Assembly: GCA_018064455.1 (NCBI GenBank)
Contig: JAGHVH010000034.1
Span: 1-36,759, forward strand
Direction: 5' to 3'
Source of the DNA: Candidatus Limimonas egerieequi
GTDB lineage: Bacteria; Bacillota; Clostridia; Oscillospirales; Acutalibacteraceae
Length of the DNA stretch: 36,759 nucleotides
In this document: positions 1-5,999 of the stretch, piece after piece
Layout of the letters: each line of letters begins with the position of its first letter
Numbering within the stretch: position 1 is the stretch's first letter
The notes under the pieces: model-generated
The model's input: the letters and a program-made list of their open reading frames with translations, nothing else
What the model was told of the DNA's origin: nothing
Database searches by the model: none
Program-made: the position numbers and the translations under genes

Positions 1-1005
1 CCATCAGAGTTCATTCAGACAGGTGTTTCTGCTATCGACGGACTTAACACTCTTGTTCGTGGTCAGAAGCTTCCTATTTTCTCAGGTTCAGGTCTTCCAC
101 ACGCTGAACTTGCAGCTCAGATCGCCCGTCAGGCTAAGGTACGCGGTAAGGACGAGCAGTTCGCCGTTGTATTCGCAGCTCTCGGTATCACATTCGAGGA
201 GCAGAACTTCTTCGTAGAATCATTCCGTGAGACAGGTGCTCTTGATAGAACAGTCATGTTCTCAAACCTTGCTAACGACCCAGCTGTTGAGCGTATCGCT
301 ACTCCAAAGATGGCTCTTACAGCTGCTGAGTATCTTGCATTTGACAAGGGCATGCACGTTCTTGTTATCATGACAGATATCACAAACTACGCAGATGCTC
401 TTCGTGAAGTATCTGCTGCTCGTAAGGAAGTTCCAGGTCGTCGTGGTTACCCAGGTTACCTCTACACTGACCTTGCTACAATGTATGAGCGTGCTGGTCG
501 TCAGAAGGGTAAGGATGGTTCAATCACAATGATTCCTATCCTTTCAATGCCTGAGGACGATAAGACTCACCCAATCCCTGACCTTACAGGTTACATTACT
601 GAGGGTCAGATCATGCTTTCACGTGACCTCGACCGTCGTGGTATCCAGCCTCCAGTAGACGTTCTTCCATCCCTTTCACGTCTTAAGGATAAGGGTACAG
701 GCGAAGGCAAGACACGTAAAGACCACTCTAACACAATGAACCAGTTGTTCGCTGCTTACTCACGTGGTAAGGATGCTAAGGAACTTATGACTATCCTTGG
801 TGAGGCAGCTTTGACTGATATCGACCTTCTCTATGCTAAGTTTGCTGACGAGTTCGAGAAGCAGTACGTATCACAGGGTTACACAACTAACAGATCTATC
901 GAGGAAACTCTTGATCTTGGTTGGGAACTCCTTCGTATCCTTCCTCGTGCAGAACTTAAGCGTATTTCTGATGCATTACTCGATGAGTATTATGACAAAA
1001 AGTAA
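1..1005 (+). CDS. ntpB: V-type ATP synthase subunit B (5' truncated by window edge)
   Basis: This is the C-terminal 334 residues of the non-catalytic nucleotide-binding B subunit of a V/A-type rotary ATPase; the reading frame is open from base 1, so the start lies outside the window. Visible family signatures are [18 protein letters not shown] near the beginning, the conserved segment ending [20 protein letters not shown], and the [11 protein letters not shown] stretch. The B subunit forms the A3B3 head with the catalytic A subunit and, in bacteria, couples ion flow (H+ or Na+) to ATP hydrolysis or synthesis at the membrane. The D subunit follows after 15 bp, the usual order at the end of ntp operons. 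Codon choice is strongly biased, as in highly expressed genes. Identification is secure; ion specificity cannot be read here. Confidence 0.96.
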   Translation, partial: PSEFIQTGVSAIDGLNTLVRGQKLPIFSGSGLPHAELAAQIARQAKVRGKDEQFAVVFAALGITFEEQNFFVESFRETGALDRTVMFSNLANDPAVERIATPKMALTAAEYLAFDKGMHVLVIMTDITNYADALREVSAARKEVPGRRGYPGYLYTDLATMYERAGRQKGKDGSITMIPILSMPEDDKTHPIPDLTGYITEGQIMLSRDLDRRGIQPPVDVLPSLSRLKDKGTGEGKTRKDHSNTMNQLFAAYSRGKDAKELMTILGEAALTDIDLLYAKFADEFEKQYVSQGYTTNRSIEETLDLGWELLRILPRAELKRISDALLDEYYDKK

Positions 1006-1020
1006 AGTAGGTGAAGCCTT

Positions 1021-1683
1021 GTGGCTAGACTCAATGTAAACCCTACCCGCATGGAGCTCACCAACATTAAGAATAAGCTTAAGACAGCAAAGAAAGGTCA
1101 TAAGCTTTTGAAGGATAAACGTGACGAATTGATGCGTCAGTTTATCGAACTTGTTCGTGAGAACAAGGAACTTCGTCGTGAGGTTGAAAGAGGAATTGAA
1201 GCAGCTAATGCTCATATGTCAGTTGCTCGTTCAGTAATGTCAGACGAAGCTCTTAATGTTGCACTTATGCTTCCTATGCAGGAGATGAGCCTTGAGATAA
1301 CTGAAAAGAATGTCATGAGCGTTATGATCCCTGTATTTGACGCAAAGTTTAAGACAGCGGATGCTAACGATATATATTCATACGGTTATGCATTCACTTC
1401 AAGTGACTTGGATGACGCTGTTAAGGCATTATCCGACATTATGCCTCTAATGCTTAGACTCGCTGAGGTTGAGAAATCTTGCCAGCTTATGGCTGCTGAG
1501 ATCGAGAAGACCAGACGCCGTGTTAACGCACTTGAGCACGTACTTATCCCTCAGTATGAGGAGACAATTAAGTACATCCGCATGAAACTTGACGAAAATG
1601 ACCGTGCTACAACAACACGTCTCATGAAGGTTAAGGACATGATGCTTGAAGAGGCTCATCATTATAGTGAAAAAGAAGCTTAA
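1021..1683 (+). CDS. ntpD: V-type ATP synthase subunit D
   Basis: A 220-residue protein with the typical subunit D opening (ARLNVNPTRMELTNIKNKL) and long helical stretches at both ends, which form the antiparallel coiled coil of the central rotor shaft inside the A3B3 head. The middle, around residues 70-140, is the shorter globular part. The start is GTG at 1021, the only in-frame start consistent with the conserved N-terminus; the preceding AGGTGA lies at a workable distance. It follows the B subunit by 15 bp and is the last gene of the operon, with a strong hairpin terminator 25 bp after the stop. Length is ordinary for the family. Confidence 0.95.
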   Translation: MARLNVNPTRMELTNIKNKLKTAKKGHKLLKDKRDELMRQFIELVRENKELRREVERGIEAANAHMSVARSVMSDEALNVALMLPMQEMSLEITEKNVMSVMIPVFDAKFKTADANDIYSYGYAFTSSDLDDAVKALSDIMPLMLRLAEVEKSCQLMAAEIEKTRRRVNALEHVLIPQYEETIKYIRMKLDENDRATTTRLMKVKDMMLEEAHHYSEKEA

Positions 1684-1708
1684 TTGCTTCCTTTGACCTA
1701 AATTAACT

Positions 1709-1736
1709 GGCCCGCTTTATAAAAAGCGGGCCTTTT
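1709..1736 (+). terminator. Intrinsic terminator of the V-ATPase operon
   Basis: A perfect 10 bp stem (GGCCCGCTTT, 1709-1718, with AAAGCGGGCC, 1723-1732) with a 4-base ATAA loop is followed by TTTT. It sits between the D-subunit stop and the next ribosome site, so some read-through probably supplies the following gene, which has no room for its own promoter here. Confidence 0.85.
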
Positions 1737-1748
1737 AAGGTGAATACT

Positions 1749-2675
1749 ATGGGTACTATTAAAATTATAATGTATATACTTATTATAGTAGCTATACTCT
1801 ATGCAGTATGGCTTGTAGTAAGTTCATATAAGAGGACTAAGGCATTTTTTGAGAAGAAAATCCCACCTCTTACAAACTTCCACACACATACAACTTATTG
1901 CGACGGAGAATGCTCCGCACAGGAGATGTTAGAGGCTGCAATAGCTCAAAATATGGAGGCAATTGGCTTCTCTGTTCACTCACATCTTGATAGTGAACCA
2001 GACTGGACAATCGACAAAAATGAGATGCAACTCTATGTCGGTGAACTCTCTAATATGCAGGGCGACTATGAACCGAAAATCCGCGTACTTATAGGCATTG
2101 AGCAGGATTACTGGTCAAGAGAAGAGGACTGCGATATAGAGGGAATTGAGTACAAAATTGGCTCAGTTCATAGCCTAATTGAAGAGGACACAACATGGTC
2201 CTCAGTTGACTATAAACCAGAAAATACTGCCACTTGTCGTGACAAGTATTTTGATGGTGATATTTACAAAATGGTAGAGAGATATTTCGAACTTGTGGGC
2301 GATATTTATGAGCGCACACACTGTAATATCGTTGGCCATTTTGACCTCATAACCAAGTTTAATAACTTGCCAAATAATGAATACAATCTCTTCATTGATG
2401 TCAATGATGAGCGCTATATAAATGCAGAGCAAAAAGCACTTGAAAAGCTCTCAAAAGCACCTGTTATTTTCGAGATAAATACAGGCGGAATGTCACGTGG
2501 CTACACAACCGCTCCGTACCCATCAGAGCGTGTTTTACAGTACCTTGGCGAGCATAAAATTCCAGTGATTTTTGCCTCTGATGCACACACCACAGATACG
2601 CTCCTTTATGGACGTGATGAGGTGCTCAAACTGGTTGAAAAATACAACCTTGAACTTGTAAATTATCCGATATAA
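1749..2675 (+). CDS. Membrane-anchored PHP-domain phosphatase, histidinol-phosphatase (HisJ)-like
   Basis: A 308-residue protein of the PHP metal-dependent phosphoesterase superfamily. One N-terminal membrane helix (about residues 5-26) precedes the PHP domain. Metal-ligand motifs are visible in order: HTHTTYCDG (45-53), GFSVHSH, GIEQDYW, SVHSL, VGHFDLITK and FASDAH. This pattern is that of HisJ-type histidinol-phosphatases, which release phosphate from L-histidinol phosphate. HisJ enzymes are normally soluble, so the membrane anchor is unusual, and no other histidine gene is nearby; the true substrate could be another phosphoester. I chose ATG 1749 because AAGGTGA lies just upstream; GTG at 1740 has no ribosome site. 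The stop overlaps the end of the terminator of a minus-strand small RNA. Confidence 0.8.
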   Translation: MGTIKIIMYILIIVAILYAVWLVVSSYKRTKAFFEKKIPPLTNFHTHTTYCDGECSAQEMLEAAIAQNMEAIGFSVHSHLDSEPDWTIDKNEMQLYVGELSNMQGDYEPKIRVLIGIEQDYWSREEDCDIEGIEYKIGSVHSLIEEDTTWSSVDYKPENTATCRDKYFDGDIYKMVERYFELVGDIYERTHCNIVGHFDLITKFNNLPNNEYNLFIDVNDERYINAEQKALEKLSKAPVIFEINTGGMSRGYTTAPYPSERVLQYLGEHKIPVIFASDAHTTDTLLYGRDEVLKLVEKYNLELVNYPI

Positions 2676-2763
2676 AAAGCAACAACCGCCAGCCTGAAGC
2701 TAGCGGTTGTTACTTAACAACATATATACGGGCTAACCGTTAATTCTGGTAGCACTGTTTCTA
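2674..2763 (-). ncRNA. Predicted small RNA, leftward transcript of repeat copy 1
   Basis: The sequence supports a roughly 90-base transcript starting near 2762, seven or so bases after a near-consensus -10, and ending at a hairpin plus T-run. It contains a short stem (CTACC with GGTTAG) and then the terminator stem AACAACCGCTAGC/GCTGGCGGTTGTT (2711-2699 with 2693-2681) followed by GCTTTTT. There is no ribosome site followed by a plausible peptide. I do not recognise the RNA family; the start site is inferred from the promoter only. Confidence 0.55.
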
Positions 2764-2768
2764 TGGAC

Positions 2769-2797
2769 ATATTAGCATTTATTAGCTTTGATGTCAA
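2769..2797 (-). promoter_or_regulatory. Promoter of leftward small RNA, copy 1
   Basis: Minus strand TTGACA (2797-2792), a 17-base spacer and TAATAT (2774-2769), close to the sigma70/sigmaA consensus. The same elements at the same spacing are kept in copy 2. Confidence 0.75.
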
Positions 2798-2814
2798 TTT
2801 CTTAATATCTTTGC

Positions 2815-2843
2815 TTGATTTAAGGTGGGCAAGGTTATATAAT
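2815..2843 (+). promoter_or_regulatory. Promoter of rightward small RNA, copy 1
   Basis: TTGATT (2815-2820), a 17-base spacer, then TATAAT (2838-2843). It lies 17 bp from the -35 of the leftward promoter, so the two promoters are back to back and RNA polymerases would compete or be jointly controlled. The arrangement is kept in copy 2. Confidence 0.75.
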
Positions 2844-2849
2844 TTGTTC

Positions 2850-2976
2850 AGAAAGTTAAGTGAGGTCGGAAAGGGTTGCCGACGCACCTTTAGGGTTTTA
2901 AGAGATGATGGATACGCCGCCCATCCGCTTAGCTTTTGAAAAAGAACTCCAAGCAATGCTTGGAGTTCTTTTTTTT
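2850..2976 (+). ncRNA. Predicted small RNA, rightward transcript of repeat copy 1
   Basis: A transcript of about 127 bases, from A2850 (7 bases after the -10) to the T-run of a long terminator. By eye it folds into a closing helix (AAAGTTAAGTG with CGCTTAGCTTT, 11 pairs with two G-U), containing hairpins GTCGG/CCGAC and GATGG/CCATC, followed by the terminator stem AAAGAACTCCAAGC/GCTTGGAGTTCTTT (2941-2954 with 2958-2971). The loop of the first hairpin is where copies 1 and 2 differ, as expected of a folded RNA. It does not match SRP RNA, 6S RNA, RNase P RNA or tmRNA as I know them. Confidence 0.6.
2941..2976 (+). terminator. Intrinsic terminator of rightward small RNA, copy 1
   Basis: A 14 bp stem with a 3-base loop and an eight-base or longer T-run. 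Because A-rich bases also precede the stem, it could act in both directions. Confidence 0.85.
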
Positions 2977-2998
2977 GGTTTCTGCCGGTCAAACGTAT

Positions 2999-3148
2999 GC
3001 GGACATATAGTTACATGGTTGTCCGCTGTTTGTTGACACGCTCAGATTGAAATGTCAAGGCACGCTTCACTCTAAAGGCTTTGACATTCTAATCTTTTCG
3101 TGTCTTGGGCTAGATATGGCCAACATAGGATGACTATGCTGGCCGCAT
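2999..3148. other. Folded non-coding segment with three consecutive hairpins
   Basis: Between the two repeat copies lie three inverted repeats. The first is GCGGACA/TGTCCGC (2999-3005, 3020-3026). The second is a long imperfect hairpin from 3035 to 3104 made of GACACG/CGTGTC, AGATT/AATCT and AATGTCAA/TTGACATT, separated by small symmetric internal loops. The third is GGCC plus CATAG pairing with CTATG plus GGCC (3118-3144). Such regular spacing and symmetric mismatches point to an RNA with function, or to single-stranded DNA hairpins of a mobile element, but no promoter or mobility gene was found. Orientation is unknown. Confidence 0.5.
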
Positions 3149-3182
3149 TTATATATTGTGAAAGGGGAACAGGTGATAACAT

Positions 3183-3271
3183 AAAGCAACAACCGCCAGC
3201 CTGAAGCTAGCGGTTGTTACCAAAAAACAACTTAAAAGGGCTAACCGTTAATTCCGGTAGCACTGTTTCTA
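3183..3271 (-). ncRNA. Predicted small RNA, leftward transcript of repeat copy 2
   Basis: Homologue of the 2674-2763 RNA, starting near 3270. The terminator stem is unchanged, but the following T-run is only three bases, so read-through into the folded 2999-3148 segment is plausible. The internal linker between the short stem and the terminator differs from copy 1. Confidence 0.5.
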
Positions 3272-3276
3272 TGGAC

Positions 3277-3305
3277 ATATTAGCATTTATTAGTTTTGAT
3301 GTCAA
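3277..3305 (-). promoter_or_regulatory. Promoter of leftward small RNA, copy 2
   Basis: Minus strand TTGACA (3305-3300), 17-base spacer, TAATAT (3282-3277), identical to copy 1. Confidence 0.75.
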
Positions 3306-3322
3306 TTTCTTAATATCTTTGC

Positions 3323-3351
3323 TTGATTTAAGGTAGGCAAGGTTATATAAT
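3323..3351 (+). promoter_or_regulatory. Promoter of rightward small RNA, copy 2
   Basis: TTGATT (3323-3328), 17-base spacer, TATAAT (3346-3351), the same boxes as in copy 1; the single spacer difference is G to A. Confidence 0.75.
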
Positions 3352-3357
3352 TTGTTC

Positions 3358-3483
3358 AGAAAGTTAAGTGAGGTCGGAAAGGGACGCCGACGCACCTTTA
3401 TGGTTTTAAGAGATGATGGATACGCCGCCCATCCGCTTAGCTTTTGAAAAAGAACTCCAAGCAATGCTTGGAGTTCTTTTTTT
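3358..3483 (+). ncRNA. Predicted small RNA, rightward transcript of repeat copy 2
   Basis: Homologue of the 2850-2976 RNA, about 126 bases. Differences from copy 1 are in the loop of the GTCGG/CCGAC hairpin (TT to AC) and in the ACCTTTA[GT]GGT loop; the closing helix and the terminator are unchanged. It terminates at the T-run ending at 3483. Confidence 0.6.
3449..3483 (+). terminator. Intrinsic terminator of rightward small RNA, copy 2
   Basis: Stem 3449-3462 with 3466-3479, loop of 3 bases, T-run to 3483; the same hairpin as in copy 1. It faces the leftward tRNA-Leu terminator. Confidence 0.85.
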
Positions 3484-3498
3484 GGTGCTGGTGACCGG
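3481..3498 (-). repeat. Partial duplicate of the tRNA-Leu 3' end
   Basis: The 18 bases here are identical to 3534-3551, which contain the CCA end, the 3' acceptor strand and the first T-arm bases of tRNA-Leu. Similarity fades after that (GGTCTCAAG against GGACTTGAA). A tRNA 3'-end fragment beside a tRNA gene is the classic trace left by site-specific integration or recombination, but no integrase gene is present. Confidence 0.6.
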
Positions 3499-3505
3499 TC
3501 TCAAG

Positions 3506-3536
3506 AAAAAACACCTCTCCGTTTGGAGAGGTGTTT
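3506..3536 (-). terminator. Intrinsic terminator of tRNA-Leu
   Basis: Perfect 12 bp stem AAACACCTCTCC/GGAGAGGTGTTT (3509-3520 with 3525-3536), GTTT loop on the plus strand, and a T-run on the minus strand (3511-3506). The stem begins at the final base of the encoded CCA end, so the terminator hairpin abuts the mature tRNA directly. Confidence 0.85.
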
Positions 3537-3846
3537 GGTGCTGGTGACCGGACTTGAACCGGTACGGTGTTGCCACCGAGGGATTTTCGTACCACTCTAT
3601 GTCGCCATAGCCACTATTGTGTTGTGGTCTGGAGTTCGTCTTCACCATATCAAATGACTTAGGTGGTTGGTGTAAACTCTCTACACTCGACTTTAAGTCT
3701 AGCACGGCGTTCTCTAAGCGCCTTCGCCGTTTTAGCCAACTTCTACTCTAAAGGTTTCCCTTTAGGCACTCTCTGGATTTTATCCAGTCTGCATAAGCAG
3801 AGCTTAGATTAAAGTCCCTTGCGTCTGCCGATTTCGCCACACCAGC
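3536..3846 (-). tRNA. tRNA-Leu(UAA) gene interrupted by an intron, CCA end encoded
   Basis: On the minus strand the acceptor strands are GCTGGTG (3846-3840) and CACCAGC (3546-3540), followed by ACCA. The D arm reads GGCGAAATCGGCAGACGC, the long variable arm is the hairpin GGTG-GCAA-CACC, and the T arm is CCGG-TTCAAGT-CCGG, all typical of leucine tRNA. Joining 3846-3812 to 3587-3536 restores an anticodon stem AGGGA/TCCCT with the seven-base loop CTTAAAA, so the anticodon is UAA. The 224 bases in between (3588-3811) form the intron described separately. It has its own promoter and terminator. The gene is certain; the exact splice points are deduced from the restored loop. Confidence 0.93.
3588..3811 (-). 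other. Group I-like self-splicing intron in tRNA-Leu(UAA)
   Basis: The 224-base insert lies between U34 and A35 of the anticodon, the same site as the cyanobacterial and plastid trnL(UAA) group I intron, and ends in G (3588), the omega-G of group I introns. By eye it holds GNRA-capped hairpin CTAAAGG-GAAA-CCTTTAG, a P6-like stem ACGGCG/CGCCGT, an R-like core GACTTAAAGTCG, a P7-like pairing GACTT/AAGTC, a P8-like hairpin GTGTA/TACAC, and P9-like hairpins CCAC/GTGG and CTATG-GCGA-CATAG. There is no homing-endonuclease frame. A canonical U-G pair at the 5' splice site was not found by eye; exon CUU seems to face AAG. Group I is therefore strongly suggested, not proven. Confidence 0.8.
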
Positions 3847-3865
3847 GTGTCTTATCGACCTTCAC

Positions 3866-3894
3866 ATTTTATCATAGAGGGGAAGCGTTTTCAA
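3866..3894 (-). promoter_or_regulatory. Promoter of tRNA-Leu(UAA)
   Basis: Minus strand TTGAAA (3894-3889), 17-base spacer and TAAAAT (3871-3866), placing the start near 3859, about 13 bases before the tRNA 5' end. Confidence 0.75.
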
Positions 3895-3943
3895 GAATAA
3901 ATTGCGGTCATTTTTGATTGGGTCTAATTTTTATTTTAATTGG

Positions 3944-3980
3944 TTACAATATTGTAATCTTTTCGTTACTGTGTTAAAAT
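3944..3980 (+). promoter_or_regulatory. Likely promoter with palindromic operator upstream of the DUF695 gene
   Basis: TTGTAA (3952-3957), 17-base spacer and TAAAAT (3975-3980) preceded by TGT (extended -10). A perfect 14 bp palindrome TTACAATATTGTAA (3944-3957) covers the -35. A repressor bound there would block the promoter. I cannot assign the palindrome to a known regulator. The rest of 3847-4054, apart from this and the tRNA promoter, is AT-rich and shows no gene. Confidence 0.55.
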
Positions 3981-4054
3981 AAATTAATTATATTTTTAAT
4001 TATAGTGGATAATTATGTTTAAAAGAAAAAGTTACAATTTTTGAGGTAGATTAA

Positions 4055-4864
4055 ATGGGCATTTTTAAAAGCTTTATCAACAGCGGATATGCAGGGGCTG
4101 CAGAGGTTGAACCAAACTTCGTTGAGTATGACGAAGTGTTTGGTAAAAGACCTGCGCTCATAAGCTGTGATGTGAATTATATGGACATGCTTCCAAACCA
4201 TGCACAGGCATGTTGCTTGAAACTTCAGATGGATGTGTACATCCAAGAGGAGTTGCCAACACTCATCTCTGAGTCTGAAGCATCATATGTTGCAATGGTA
4301 CGTTCAACAATATCAGAACACATTGGTGGCCGTTTCGTTGGACAGGGAATAATCGGTTCGTCAAGAACTGTATTCTTGATGTTCTACATTCCAGAGAGAA
4401 TGGCAGCAAGTTCTAAGAAGATGCTCTCAGAAGTTTTCATGGGCTCATTCAGACATGTTGAGATGGATGTTGTCTATGATCCAGATGGACTTCAGTATAA
4501 AAAGTATCTCTATCCTAATGAACTTCAGAAAAAGAAGAGCAGTAACGCTAAGATTCTTCGTTCACTTAGGACATATGGTGATGAGGGAGATATCCCAAGA
4601 CCAGTTAAGTTCTATTTCTCATTCCCATCAAAGAATGCTGCAATGAACTTCTATCAGGAGAGTACAGCAAAGGGATTTGTTTATAAGGACATTGAAACTG
4701 AAGATCCACCAGAGGGAATGGTACTTCCACGTTACAAGTTGACACTTGAGAAAACAATTCCATTTAATCTCAAACTTCTTGAGATGGTTGATAACTACCT
4801 CATCAACCTCTCGGCAAAATATGAGGGCGAGTACAGGTCGCTCGAGACTAATATCGTTGAATAA
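4055..4864 (+). CDS. DUF695 / RraB-like domain protein
   Basis: A 269-residue soluble protein. The first ~140 residues resemble DUF695. The part from about residue 155 ([14 protein letters not shown]...) resembles the RNase E inhibitor B (RraB) fold, a pairing known for this family. There is no signal peptide or membrane helix. RraB in gamma-proteobacteria binds RNase E and modulates mRNA decay, but that activity cannot be carried over to this protein. ATG 4055 is preceded by GAGGT. A promoter with an operator-like palindrome lies about 75 bp upstream, and the cyclophilin gene follows after 28 bp, so this gene probably heads the operon that runs to PrmC. Function unknown. Confidence 0.65.
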   Translation: MGIFKSFINSGYAGAAEVEPNFVEYDEVFGKRPALISCDVNYMDMLPNHAQACCLKLQMDVYIQEELPTLISESEASYVAMVRSTISEHIGGRFVGQGIIGSSRTVFLMFYIPERMAASSKKMLSEVFMGSFRHVEMDVVYDPDGLQYKKYLYPNELQKKKSSNAKILRSLRTYGDEGDIPRPVKFYFSFPSKNAAMNFYQESTAKGFVYKDIETEDPPEGMVLPRYKLTLEKTIPFNLKLLEMVDNYLINLSAKYEGEYRSLETNIVE

Positions 4865-4892
4865 TTTAAGTTTAAATAAAGGAGTAACAATT

Positions 4893-5498
4893 ATGATTAA
4901 CCAGTTAGCATTACCAGTAGAGGGCGATCTTACCGCTACTATCAATACAACAATGGGAGCAATTAAGGTAAAGTTCTTCCCAGAGGCTGCACCAAAGGCA
5001 GTAGAGAACTTTGTTACACATGCCAAGAACGGTTATTATGATGGAATCATCTTCCACCGTGTAATCAAGGACTTTATGATTCAGGGCGGTGACCCAACAG
5101 GCACAGGCCGCGGCGGTAAGTCCATCTGGGGCGACACATTTGAAGATGAGTTCACACCTGAACTCCACAACTACTGTGGCGCACTTTCAATGGCTAACGC
5201 AGGCCCACGCACAAATGGGTCACAGTTCTTCATTGTACAGCTCTCATCAGTTGATGGCGGTCTTCTTTCACAGATGAAGGAGATGCCAGAGGAGTTCCCA
5301 CCAGAGTGCGTTGAGAATTACGAGAAGCTCGGTGGTACACCATGGCTTGATTATCATCACACAGTATTTGGTCAGGTTTATGACGGAATGGATGTAGTAA
5401 ATGAAATTGCAAACGTTCGCGTTGGATTCCAGGACAAGCCTGTTGAGGATGTAAAGATTATTTCTATTGATGTTGAAGGTTCATACAACTTTGATTAA
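4893..5498 (+). CDS. Cyclophilin-type peptidyl-prolyl cis-trans isomerase
   Basis: A 201-residue cyclophilin that speeds cis-trans isomerisation at proline. The active-site pattern is intact: FHRV (54-57, catalytic arginine 56), [12 protein letters not shown] (61-72), and NGSQFFIV (108-115). No signal peptide or lipobox is present, so it is cytoplasmic. It is longer than the ~165-residue minimal PpiB because of an insert after residue 116 rich in Glu and Pro. The start ATG 4893 follows AAAGGAG; an upstream in-frame extension overlaps the previous gene and has no ribosome site. It lies between the DUF695 gene and ispF. Confidence 0.92.
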   Translation: MINQLALPVEGDLTATINTTMGAIKVKFFPEAAPKAVENFVTHAKNGYYDGIIFHRVIKDFMIQGGDPTGTGRGGKSIWGDTFEDEFTPELHNYCGALSMANAGPRTNGSQFFIVQLSSVDGGLLSQMKEMPEEFPPECVENYEKLGGTPWLDYHHTVFGQVYDGMDVVNEIANVRVGFQDKPVEDVKIISIDVEGSYNFD

Positions 5499-5516
5499 TT
5501 TTTGTGAGGCGACAGA

Positions 5517-5999
5517 ATGAGAATCGGACATGGATACGACGTGCATAGATTAGTGGAGAATAGGCCACTAATCGTTGGCGGAGTCAGTATCGATTATGAA
5601 AAGGGACTAGATGGACATTCGGATGCGGATGTCCTCCTCCACGCGATAATGGACGCGTTGCTTGGCGCGGCGGCGCTCGGTGATATCGGAAAGCTATTTC
5701 CGGATACGGACGAGCAGTTCCGCGGCGCAGACAGTCGCGTATTGCTAAGAGAGGTAATAGCTCGCATTAGCGATGCTGGATATGTAGTCTCTAATATAGA
5801 TGCGACAATACTTGCGCAGGCGCCAAAGATGAGACCTCATATTGATAATATGAGGGCCAACATCGCGGCTGACTGCGGCGTGTCGCTTTCAGATGTAAAT
5901 GTCAAGGCAACAACAGAGGAAGGCCTTGGGTTTACTGGAAGCGGAGAGGGAATATCAGCACACGCTGTGTGCTTACTTTGTGAAAGGAGTGGTAAATAG
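5517..5999 (+). CDS. ispF: 2-C-methyl-D-erythritol 2,4-cyclodiphosphate synthase
   Basis: IspF converts CDP-methylerythritol 2-phosphate to the cyclic diphosphate in the MEP route to isoprenoids. The 160-residue length is standard. The zinc ligands are visible as D8, H10 and H42 ([20 protein letters not shown]), and the C-terminal signature [15 protein letters not shown] is intact. Base composition differs from the neighbours: alanine and leucine codons GCG, CTA and CTC are frequent and one stretch near 5650 is GC-rich. The stop overlaps the GTG start of cdaA by one base, so translation is probably coupled. IspD, its usual partner, is not in the window. Confidence 0.95.
   Translation: MRIGHGYDVHRLVENRPLIVGGVSIDYEKGLDGHSDADVLLHAIMDALLGAAALGDIGKLFPDTDEQFRGADSRVLLREVIARISDAGYVVSNIDATILAQAPKMRPHIDNMRANIAADCGVSLSDVNVKATTEEGLGFTGSGEGISAHAVCLLCERSGK

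Larger units (their letters stand above)
2676..2976. repeat. ~300 bp duplicated non-coding unit, copy 1
   Basis: This segment recurs almost unchanged at 3184-3483. From 2733 to 2976 I see only about five to seven substitutions between copies. The part at about 2713-2732 is diverged, while the hairpins, promoters and terminators on both sides are kept. Each copy holds two divergent sigma70-like promoters near its centre and an outward-facing hairpin terminator at each end. The selective drift of the linker suggests the RNAs, not the DNA as such, are under constraint. No transposase and no clear target-site duplication were seen. Confidence 0.85.
3184..3483. repeat. ~300 bp duplicated non-coding unit, copy 2
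   Basis: Second copy of the unit at 2676-2976, in the same orientation, offset by 507-508 bp. Promoters, hairpins and the right-hand terminator are intact. The left-hand terminator keeps its stem (3188-3200 with 3206-3218) but its T-run is reduced to GCTTTAT, so the leftward RNA may terminate less well here. The unit ends directly against a fragment of the tRNA-Leu 3' end. Confidence 0.85.

Noticed and set aside
2850-2976. Rightward RNA as SRP RNA, 6S RNA or tmRNA
   Set aside because: The GGTCAGG/GGAAG-type SRP core, the open-bubble of 6S and the tRNA-like ends of tmRNA are not present.
2913-3044. Small peptide starting ATGATGGATACGCCG in the rightward RNA of copy 1 (similar in copy 2)
   Set aside because: It reads through the terminator hairpin and T-run and has only a weak upstream AAGAG; the two copies diverge completely after the hairpin.
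2714-3464. Open frames on the minus strand inside both repeat copies (about 85-92 codons)
   Set aside because: They run through both promoters and a terminator, lack ribosome sites, and agree between copies only because the DNA is duplicated.
3406-3705. Minus-strand frame across tRNA-Leu
   Set aside because: It overlaps the tRNA exons, intron and terminator and has no coding features; it is not an intron-encoded endonuclease.
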